A DNA stretch of 33,192 nucleotides from Prevotella sp. UBA6994 (GTDB lineage: Bacteria > Bacteroidota > Bacteroidia > Bacteroidales > Bacteroidaceae). This document shows, piece by piece, positions 1 to 5,696 of this stretch (the stretch's first letter is position 1; each line of letters starts with the position of its first letter). The DNA lies in assembly GCA_002449845.1 (NCBI GenBank), contig DJXW01000018.1, forward strand, positions 1 to 33,192, written 5' to 3'. The position numbers were made by a program, and so were the translations under genes. The notes beneath the pieces were generated by a model that was not told where the DNA came from, did not search any database, and worked only from the letters and a program-made list of their open reading frames with translations.

Positions 1-2
1 TT

Positions 3-542
3 CAGCAGTCCCTGTTCCGTCATCGTATGCGTGACCTACAGAGTAATCCTGATGCCAGTTTGCCTTGGGAGATAAACACGCTCAGGGACAGGGCTCCTGA
101 AGAGGTGGCAATAATCATGGAGGGCTTGAAGCAGTTGCCTTACGATGTCATCATTGACTGTCCGGGCAACCTCGTTGACCCGAACCTCGAAGTCATCTAT
201 TCCAATGCAGATATTGCAGTGGTACCTATTCACTATGACAGCGATACCCTTGATGCCACGCAGATGTTCTGTGAGATATTTAAGGCTCATTTCGGAGCGA
301 AGATATTCTTCGTCCCCAATGGCATAGTTTCGGTCGAGGAAAGGCGTGAACACCTCCAGCAGGAAAGAGACAAGGCCATTGAGCAGCTGAAAGCCTATGG
401 CACAGTAACCCCACGAATAAAGCGAAGCGTGGTCATCAGCGACTACAATACACTGCTTCCGCTGACCATCTATCAGAGAAATGCTGTCAAGTATGCCTTT
501 GAACCCATTATCAATGAATTGCAGGAAGGAGGTGCAGAATAA
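3..542 (+). CDS. TraA-type ParA family ATPase of a conjugative element (5' partial)
   Basis: The reading frame is open to the left edge, so only the C-terminal ~180 residues are present and the Walker A region lies outside the window. The visible part has the ParA/MinD Walker B-like strand 'YDVIIDCPGN', followed by 'ADIAVVPIHYDSDTLDATQMF', the usual switch and late-strand order of ParA ATPases, and ends 'VKYAFEPIINELQ'. In Bacteroidota conjugative transposons a ParA-like protein called TraA sits just before DUF3408 proteins, as here. The stop overlaps the next start (TAATG), so the two are translationally coupled. The role could be transfer-related or element partition; the sequence does not decide. 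The family call is firm, the TraA name less so. Confidence 0.75.
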   Translation, partial: QQSLFRHRMRDLQSNPDASLPWEINTLRDRAPEEVAIIMEGLKQLPYDVIIDCPGNLVDPNLEVIYSNADIAVVPIHYDSDTLDATQMFCEIFKAHFGAKIFFVPNGIVSVEERREHLQQERDKAIEQLKAYGTVTPRIKRSVVISDYNTLLPLTIYQRNAVKYAFEPIINELQEGGAE

Positions 543-1009
543 TGGGGCCAGACAACGTTTTTAATGGCATCTTTGCCAATAAGCCGTCAACACAACAAAA
601 GATAGAGCCGCAGAAGATACAGAAAGACACTTCCGCCATCAAAGAACAGACTGTGGTAGCATCTCCTGCTGCATCAGAACAGGCAGTGGCAGAATCCACT
701 ATCATACTAGAGCAACATGCCTTGCCAAGGGAACAGGAGCCTGTAGAAGTGGAGAAGCCAGTCCGTAAACGTGGGCGCAGGAGGAAGGACGATGACAGTA
801 CCGATGGTGCGGCCGCTGATAAGGTCGGCCACTTCTCTTGCATCTGTGACAAAGACCTCATTGCAAAGGTCAGGGCTATCGCCTGGCAGGAGCACTTGAC
901 CGTCAGGGCTGTTGTGGAAAGCATGTTCTCCAAGTGCATTGCCAAGTACGAGAAGAAACGTGGCCCAATTCAGATTGAACCCAATCAGTCGTCTGAAGAA
1001 CTTTTCTGA
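542..1009 (+). CDS. DUF3408 conjugal transfer protein (TraB-like), RHH-like C-terminus
   Basis: 155 residues. The N-terminal ~85 are low-complexity and rich in Q, E, P and A, ending in a basic patch 'VRKRGRRRKDD'. The C-terminal ~55 residues read strand-helix-turn-helix ('HFSCICDKDLIAKVRAIAWQ', then 'LTVRAVVESMFSKCIAKYEKK'), which fits a ribbon-helix-helix DNA-binding fold. This layout is typical of DUF3408 proteins encoded beside ParA/TraA in Bacteroidota conjugative elements. It starts one base inside the ParA stop and is followed within 25 bp by a strong intrinsic terminator, so the two genes end a transcription unit. A ParA plus RHH pair can also be a type Ib partition cassette; the TATAG array just downstream makes that worth considering. 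Confidence 0.75.
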   Translation: MGPDNVFNGIFANKPSTQQKIEPQKIQKDTSAIKEQTVVASPAASEQAVAESTIILEQHALPREQEPVEVEKPVRKRGRRRKDDDSTDGAAADKVGHFSCICDKDLIAKVRAIAWQEHLTVRAVVESMFSKCIAKYEKKRGPIQIEPNQSSEELF

Positions 1010-1033
1010 CTGTTGCACGTTTCCTCCTGTTGT

Positions 1034-1076
1034 GCAGACACCGAACTGAATGCTGGTTCCGTGTCTGCATTTTTTT
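1034..1076 (+). terminator. Intrinsic terminator after the ParA-DUF3408 unit
   Basis: The arm GCAGACAC (1034-1041) pairs with GTGTCTGC (1061-1068). After one C-C mismatch an inner GAAC (1043-1046) pairs with GTTC (1056-1059). A run of seven T follows at 1070-1076. It lies 25 bp after the DUF3408 stop. Confidence 0.85.
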
Positions 1077-1474
1077 GTATAGCCATATAACGATGGCATA
1101 CCTATACACTATGGAAGAGTATAAGCCTATAGGCATATGCACATCCACAACGTATAGGGGTATATCCTGTATCAGCAGATACCCAGTATAGATTTATTCT
1201 CCGTATAGCGTTATAGTGTGTGTAAGGATATACAGAGTATCAGTGTATAGTTTGTACACACCTATAGGGCATATTGGCATATACGGTTATACCAAGTATA
1301 TCGGTATAGCATGTATGAATGTATAAGGACATAGCTGTATTGCTTTACACCTGGCGCAATGGTATGGTAATGTATATCCCTATATAAGATATACAGTTAT
1401 ACAAAAACGGAGTTTCAACAATCCCTTTTGTAGTAGCCAGTTGTATAACACTATATTGAGTATAGCCCTATAGG
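1077..1474. repeat. Array of TATAG/CTATA motifs (candidate iterons)
   Basis: No gene is seen here. TATAG occurs on the plus strand at 1078, 1128, 1153, 1187, 1204, 1212, 1246, 1263, 1305, 1461 and 1469. CTATA occurs at 1102, 1127, 1262, 1380, 1451 and 1468. Three sites are full CCTATAGG palindromes (1126-1133, 1261-1268, 1467-1474), the first extending to GCCTATAGGC. About 14 distinct loci in 400 bp is far above the one or so expected by chance even in AT-rich DNA. Spacing is irregular and intervening sequence differs, so this is a motif cluster and not a tandem duplication. Protein-binding sites (partition centromere, transfer regulator) are the natural reading; the function is unknown. Confidence 0.6.
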
Positions 1475-1878
1475 TGATATACAATCCTACTCCAAAGGAT
1501 GGCTTCATGTTGCGTTTTGCGGATGTGGTAAATGCGCAGCAAATCATGCAATGGCAATGGGCTTGCGATGTACGGCAGATTTCTGGACGGTCAACCATCC
1601 AAATTACTCATTTTCCTTTCCCTCCTGTCAAAGATTTGCGACTTCCGGCAGTAGCCATTACCCTTGTTCTGTAACCGATGCGATGTCTTGTCATTCAAGC
1701 GACAAAGCCAAGGAAGCCTCAGAAATGCCCAAATTCGTGGCTTCGCCATTCCAGGGGTGTTATTTTGTCCACGAATGTGTTTTGACGCTTTCTGAAGCCA
1801 ATTTCGAGTCTTTGTAGGGACTTACACCCTGGCAAGGCCATCCGTCCATACCTGTATAGCCATTTTTCAAGCCTACGG

Positions 1879-1990
1879 GGCACTGGGCTTGCCCATGTGC
1901 CACATTTTTCAAGTATCGGGAAGCTCACTACCCGTTCCGATTTTCATCGGACGGTGAATTGACCACATAAATCTGCAAGCAGAGGTCACG
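1879..1990 (+). repeat. Structured element, copy A
   Basis: Ordered hairpins. H1: GGCAC-TGGGC (1879-1888), loop TT, GCCCA (1891-1895), bulged T, GTGCC (1897-1901). A 'cacatttttcaag' linker follows. H2: GGG (1918-1920) with CCC (1931-1933), weak. H3: TCCGAT (1936-1941), loop TTTC, ATCGGA (1946-1951). H4: TCTGC (1972-1976), loop AA, GCAGA (1979-1983), inside 'gaccacataaa...ggtc'. The same order of linkers and hairpins recurs about 191 bp downstream. The strand is assigned only for description. Confidence 0.55.
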
Positions 1991-2069
1991 AAATCTGGCA
2001 TGAAGTAATTCTCACACATGGTCGGCCATGAATGGCAGCAATAAACCTCTGGCTATTTTATCCAGTCAG

Positions 2070-2190
2070 TCTAATCGGCTTGCCGATGCCACTTTTTCAA
2101 AGTCATGGGTAGCCTAATACCCCTGCCTTCATTCGAGGCTTGGGAGACTGACCAGATAAAATTGCAAGCAAATGGGGATGTAGTGACTTT
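2070..2190 (+). repeat. Structured element, copy B
   Basis: A diverged direct repeat of the 1879-1990 element. H1: ATCGGC (2074-2079), loop TT, GCCGAT (2082-2087). The 'gccactttttcaaagt' linker follows. H2: GGGTA (2107-2111) with TACCC (2118-2122). H3: GCCT (2125-2128) with AGGC (2136-2139). Then 'gaccagataaa' and H4: TTGC (2162-2165), loop AA, GCAA (2168-2171). Stems stay paired although bases differ from copy A: a G-C pair becomes C-G in H1, and a C-G pair becomes T-A in H4. Confidence 0.55.
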
Positions 2191-2571
2191 GAAATATCTT
2201 CGGGCGACTGTCATCCTCACGAATGGAAACTGGTGGCAAGATGATACCAGGGCAACTTCTTTCCCATACTTCAAACGAGCTTGCTCCGCGCAGCAGAATT
2301 TGCGTTTCCGAAGCGAGTTAATTTCTGTTAACTCTAATTAGGCTTAGAACTTTTGAAAAAGTTCCTTCACCGCAAGCCGCCTGAGAGTGGATTCAGATAC
2401 ACCAGAGCTCACTCTGTTTGCCACCCCAATGCAGGGAGGGGCAGCATAGACCTATCATCGCTTCGCTTGATTGGCGCCAGCCATCACTTGGCAAGCCTTC
2501 AATATTATCGTTGGAAACGTCACATGAAAGGTTTCAGTAAAAACGGAACGCCATACTTTGCACACCAAATA

Positions 2572-2613
2572 AGCAATGGTCACTGCTTGTAATTTTGAGC
2601 AGCAACCATTGCT
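2572..2613. other. Long near-perfect hairpin downstream of the cargo operon
   Basis: AGCAATGGT (2572-2580) pairs with ACCATTGCT (2605-2613). After a symmetric CA/CA internal loop, CTGCT (2583-2587) pairs with AGCAG (2598-2602), leaving a 10-nt apical loop. It lies 47 bp beyond the last leftward cargo gene. Neither side has a T-tract, so it is not a classical intrinsic terminator, though it could slow or end leftward transcription, or be a DNA recognition structure. Confidence 0.5.
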
Positions 2614-2659
2614 CGTGAATTTGAACAGAGTCAAATAGATTGTCCTTTACTTAAAGTCA

Positions 2660-2893
2660 TCACCCAATCTTTTCGCAATTGAAATATCCACTGTTCATGT
2701 TTTGTACATTTACCTCTATCCCGTACTTGTTCAAGAACAACTGTGCCAGCATTGGTCGTTCTCGCGCAACCCCAATAGGAGGTATAGGCGAAATCGTACT
2801 TGTCTCGATGAACATACCTTTTTCAAGGCGTTGTCTTTTGTCCTTACATGCAGCGTTTCCGCTGTTCTTTACTACAATTCTCCAGAGTGCCAT
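2660..2893 (-). CDS. DUF6140-like small protein
   Basis: 77 residues: begins 'MALWRIVVKNSGNAACK', then 'RQRLEKGMFIET' and ends 'LNKYGIEVNVQNMNSGYF'. From memory this matches the pattern of the DUF6140 family of short Bacteroidota proteins (MxLxRIxVKxx...RLEKGMxVxV...YGxD...NxxYL), found mostly in mobile-element and plasmid cargo. Function unknown. It is the last gene of the leftward run, 32 bp after the preceding stop, and a long hairpin follows. The family call rests on pattern memory, not an alignment; that the frame is coding is more secure because of that pattern and the tight placement. Confidence 0.55.
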   Translation of the reverse strand: MALWRIVVKNSGNAACKDKRQRLEKGMFIETSTISPIPPIGVARERPMLAQLFLNKYGIEVNVQNMNSGYFNCEKIG

Positions 2894-2925
2894 AATACAT
2901 TTGTTTTAATGTGAATACTGTGAGA

Positions 2926-3165
2926 CTACAGTGAGTCTCGATACTTCTCTATTGCCTGAATGAGATCGTTTAAATCTTTGACGTTCTCTTCTTTATTATC
3001 ATGATATACAAAGTTCAAATCAAGTAAGTGACTCAGATAAAATTCTGTAGGTCTTTTTTGTGTGTCCAAAAACAGGATCATATCATCTTCATCTGTAACT
3101 AGTTCCTTATTGTCTTTCATTTCTTTCAGCATGTATAGTGATACTTCAGAATCTTTTAATCCCAT
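2926..3165 (-). CDS. Small acidic hypothetical protein
   Basis: 79 residues, strongly charged (many D, E, K), predicted mainly helical, with no signal peptide or membrane segment. The start overlaps the end of the upstream gene by 10 bp, which argues for translation in the same transcript. No family recognised. 'VTDEDDMILFLDTQKRPTEF' is the most distinctive stretch. Penultimate gene of the AAA+ gene cluster. Confidence 0.5.
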   Translation of the reverse strand: MGLKDSEVSLYMLKEMKDNKELVTDEDDMILFLDTQKRPTEFYLSHLLDLNFVYHDNKEENVKDLNDLIQAIEKYRDSL

Positions 3166-3470
3166 AAATTACAAAAATGCTTTCGGAACAAATCAAGACC
3201 TTGCTCGATTGTCCTTTTTTCATCTTCCGAATATGTATTTGCATACTTCATCAACTCAAAAGCGTCAATCATCTTTTGAATAGCACAGTTCCACTCTCGC
3301 ATATCTTTGAAATAAGGACAATATCCATGTTTGTCAAGAGCCTTGAACGCTTGTAAGCGAGGAACGATTAATTGAGCGATGGTATGATATGTATTCCAAA
3401 CCTCTTCAATTTGGAAATCATTTTTGTGACTCCAGTTTGTGTTAGAATTTTTCTGTTTCTTTTCTCCCAT
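3156..3470 (-). CDS. Hypothetical protein resembling small phage-encoded proteins
   Basis: 104 residues from the ATG at 3470, which lies 8 bp after the previous stop and is preceded by the purine-rich 'aaaggaaact'; this is preferred to a longer frame that overlaps the upstream gene. The pattern 'IVPRLQAFKAL..GYCP...EWNCAIQKMIDAFELMKY' followed by a charged helix and 'LFRKHFCNLW' recalls a recurrent uncharacterised phage protein family (I/hxPRLxxFxxxxxGxP...EWxxxLxKMIxAFE). I recognise the pattern but know of no function. It would be odd cargo for a defence operon unless it acts as a sensor, decoy or antitoxin-like component. Moderate confidence in coding, low in the relationship. Confidence 0.55.
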   Translation of the reverse strand: MGEKKQKNSNTNWSHKNDFQIEEVWNTYHTIAQLIVPRLQAFKALDKHGYCPYFKDMREWNCAIQKMIDAFELMKYANTYSEDEKRTIEQGLDLFRKHFCNLWD

Positions 3471-3478
3471 AGTTTCCT

Positions 3479-3862
3479 TTATTGTAATAATACGATTGCT
3501 CGAAGATCCTGAGTAGATTGAGTCGCCATTCCCCACTTCATCATAATCTCAACTTGTATTGACTCCATCCATTCATAAATATGATGAAGTTCTGACATCA
3601 GCAATGGATGACATACAGGAAAGAATATATAGACAAGGGCGCGTGAAAAATCGAGATTCGATTTCGTTTCCTCTTTGAGCTTTTTCATAAGCAGTTCCAT
3701 CCGTTGCTCTTCGAAATAGTCTACTTTTACGTTAAACGCATGGATTTCACTCTCTTGCTGGAACAAATCTTTAATATCATCAATGTCGATGTAAATGAGG
3801 CTGTTTGGATTATCCAGCACATCTTTTAGAATATCACTGTTTAATAATTCATTAAATGTCAT
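3479..3862 (-). CDS. Small protein with a tubulin/FtsZ C-terminal-like pattern (tentative)
   Basis: 127 residues; starts 37 bp after the AAA+ ATPase stop, in the same direction. The C-terminal half, 'SRALVYIFFPV', then 'LLMSELHHIYEWMESIQ', then 'EIMMKWGMATQ', ending 'DLRAIVLLQ', follows the strand-helix-strand rhythm of the second (activation) domain of FtsZ/tubulin-like proteins (RGxLhxI...L...Ex...hx...A.IhxGhxhD...LRVTVIATG). No GTP-binding (GGGTGS/T) domain is present, so it is not a complete FtsZ. The resemblance is by eye and may be chance. Otherwise an uncharacterised soluble protein. Confidence 0.5.
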   Translation of the reverse strand: MTFNELLNSDILKDVLDNPNSLIYIDIDDIKDLFQQESEIHAFNVKVDYFEEQRMELLMKKLKEETKSNLDFSRALVYIFFPVCHPLLMSELHHIYEWMESIQVEIMMKWGMATQSTQDLRAIVLLQ

Positions 3863-3899
3863 TTTAACGATTTTATTTAGTATATGTGAAATTTCTTTT

Positions 3900-5546
3900 T
3901 TACATGCAAAAACCTATTTTCTTTGTCCCTTTGGTTTCAAGTCTTTCGCTGTCACAATAAACGCTCAACTCTTCCACAATGTTCTTGGACTCACCATGAA
4001 GGATGTTTCCAATCGTATAATGTCTGGCAATATTTTCTATCTGACCGCCACTGAAATCATACTTTGTGGCTAAAATTCGTACTTCCTCTTCCTTCAGAAC
4101 TGGTATCATTTCACGCCACATACTCATACGAGCCTCTGTGGTAGGTTTTTCAAACTTGATTTTATAGAGGAATCGCCGTTCAAAAGCCTTGTCCATGTTT
4201 TGTGCCAGATTGGTTGTGGCAATGAGGATTCCGTCAAGTGTTTCCATTTCCTGAAGGATGATATTTTGGATAGAGTTCTCCATCTTGTCAACAGCTCTCT
4301 CGGCTCCCTCCTGACGTTTACCAATGATTGCATCAGCCTCGTTGAATAAGAGAATGGGGGTAATACGACACTCTTTTGCTTTGGCCCGATAATTGTCGAA
4401 TACTTGCTTTATATTCTTCTCGCTTTCGCCTACCCACATGCTCTTAATTTGGGATATATTGACTTGCATAATGTCACGACCCGTTTGTCTTGCAAGTTGT
4501 AACACAGTTTCGGTCTTGCCAGTTCCGGCAGAACCATAGAAGAGGCAAGTAAAGCCACAACGGAAACCCGAATCTTTCATGCGTGTACGGATTTGTTTGT
4601 ATTGCACGTCATCCAGTAGTCCGCCCAATTCTTCAATCTGGGAGCTTAATTTGTCGCCATAGAACAAACTCTTTGGCACTATTTCCTCAGACTTAATCAT
4701 ATCGCCACGTGCCTTGCTTTGATTCAAGGAGGAAAGGTTGAGTTCTGCAAACAATTGACGTTTGGCTTCTACTGTCATATGGAAAGATTCCCTGTCAACA
4801 AATCCGTCGTCGTTGTTGTACTCTATCATCTTTTCTGTAAGAAGTATATGTTCTCCATCATTAAGATATGACCTCATTCTGTTCCAGCAGCGTTTCTCAT
4901 AAAGGAAATCGAGATCGTGGTACCTGATATTGTCATCATTGTTGTTCACAAAAAGATGAGAGAAGAGAATCAGCATCATTGTATCAACCTCAGACATGTT
5001 GTAGCTCCGTACTTTCTGAACATAAAGCAGCTGGCTGTTACAATTGAACAGATGCCTTATCTTTTCAACAGTAGCCTCATAAGTCAATTCGCCATCTTTC
5101 CGCAAATCAAACACATCCTCTATCTCTCCGAACAACTCCTGACATGAAAGGCCAGAGCAGTCTTTGGGGATGTACTTCTCATTGTTCTTAAAAGCCTCTA
5201 CAACCTCCAAGGGAACCCTATAAGTGATACGGTTACCATCACGACTGCATCTGATTAGTTCTCTTTTTTCCAGAACATCAATCTCCTGCATATACCTAAT
5301 TATTCTTGTTGTTCGACAATCCAGGAATTTGCCGAAGTCACTTATAGTTATACTGGTATCATCACTGTTGTCTACAAACAGTGCCATCATCACACTCTGC
5401 TCCTTGGTGAGTTCCATCTTTTCAGCCACATATTTAATATATTTGTCAGCCTTACGATAAAAGTCACTACTAAGCCCCGTACCCTTTGCTTTTTCCACAA
5501 TCTGCTCAACTGCTGTGAGCAAATCAAGTTTCTTCCTTGCTGCCAT
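3900..5546 (-). CDS. AAA+ ATPase with N-terminal winged-helix-like region
   Basis: 548 residues from the ATG at 5546 (MAARKKLDLL), preferred over a start 17 codons upstream that runs into the promoter/hairpin region. C-terminal AAA+ core: Walker A 'GSAGTGKTET' near residue 340, pore-loop-like 'SMWVGESEKNIKQVF', Walker B 'PILLFNEADAI' near 402, sensor 1 'IATTN', arginine-finger-like 'FERRF', and a sensor 2 region. The Walker B Asp is Asn (FNEAD); this variant recurs in a Bacteroidota AAA family, so ATPase activity is uncertain. The N-terminal third has 'ISDFGKFLDCRTTRIIRYMQEI', which looks like a winged helix. It has its own upstream promoter-like region and leads three or four small genes, so it probably heads a sub-operon acting as remodeller or sensor for the system. 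Confidence 0.85.
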   Translation of the reverse strand: MAARKKLDLLTAVEQIVEKAKGTGLSSDFYRKADKYIKYVAEKMELTKEQSVMMALFVDNSDDTSITISDFGKFLDCRTTRIIRYMQEIDVLEKRELIRCSRDGNRITYRVPLEVVEAFKNNEKYIPKDCSGLSCQELFGEIEDVFDLRKDGELTYEATVEKIRHLFNCNSQLLYVQKVRSYNMSEVDTMMLILFSHLFVNNNDDNIRYHDLDFLYEKRCWNRMRSYLNDGEHILLTEKMIEYNNDDGFVDRESFHMTVEAKRQLFAELNLSSLNQSKARGDMIKSEEIVPKSLFYGDKLSSQIEELGGLLDDVQYKQIRTRMKDSGFRCGFTCLFYGSAGTGKTETVLQLARQTGRDIMQVNISQIKSMWVGESEKNIKQVFDNYRAKAKECRITPILLFNEADAIIGKRQEGAERAVDKMENSIQNIILQEMETLDGILIATTNLAQNMDKAFERRFLYKIKFEKPTTEARMSMWREMIPVLKEEEVRILATKYDFSGGQIENIARHYTIGNILHGESKNIVEELSVYCDSERLETKGTKKIGFCM

Positions 5547-5585
5547 TTTCTTATATATTTTTGGTTCATGTGAAGTTTTGTGGTG

Positions 5586-5625
5586 CAAAGAAAACAAAGA
5601 CCTCTGCCAGTTGGTAGCAGAGGTC
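5586..5625 (-). promoter_or_regulatory. Inverted repeat before the AAA+ gene: operator/promoter or terminator of dnaE-like gene
   Basis: A perfect 9-bp inverted repeat, GACCTCTGC and GCAGAGGTC (5599-5607 and 5617-5625), has a 9-nt spacer. In the leftward direction it is followed by T-rich TTTGTTTTCTTTG, so it can be an intrinsic terminator 72 bp past the polymerase gene. It also sits just upstream of a weak -7-like box (TTTCTTTG, 5586-5593). The half-site CCTCTGC is repeated before the WYL gene, at exactly the same 38-nt distance to the end of the TTTG of its -7 box, which argues for an operator. Both roles may apply. Confidence 0.45.
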
Positions 5626-5696
5626 GAGGAAATGTTTATTATCGAATGAAACTTTATGGCAATTCCAAGGAAAAATTGAAAATACCTATTATGAAA

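Larger units (their letters stand above)
1475..2659. other. Gene-free, hairpin-rich region
   Basis: I see no convincing coding region in this ~1.2 kb; open frames are short, overlap each other and look like no family I know. The stretch is dense in inverted repeats: ATTCGTGG 1733-1740 with CCACGAAT 1769-1776; CCAGGGGTGT 1751-1760 with ACACCCTGG 1824-1832 (one bulge); two copies of a multi-hairpin element (1879-1990 and 2070-2190, listed separately); GAGTTAA 2315-2321 with TTAACTC 2328-2334; GAACTT 2347-2352 with AAGTTC 2359-2364; and a long hairpin at 2572-2613. It sits between a conjugation unit and the cargo operon. A transfer origin or leading-region single-strand element, or a structured RNA, would explain it; none is proven. 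Confidence 0.5.

Noticed and set aside
1080..1475. CRISPR array
   Set aside because: The motifs are 5-8 bp at irregular spacing; there are no 25-40 bp repeats and no cas genes.
1474..1817. Two overlapping plus-strand frames of 66 and 88 codons in the gene-free region
   Set aside because: They overlap in different frames, have unusual Cys/Ser/Trp-rich composition and show no family pattern; conserved non-coding sequence is more likely.
1979..1987. GCAGAGGTC identical to an arm of the 5599-5625 repeat
   Set aside because: A single 9-mer match without the partner arm or a promoter; best explained by chance and by its role in the H4 stem.
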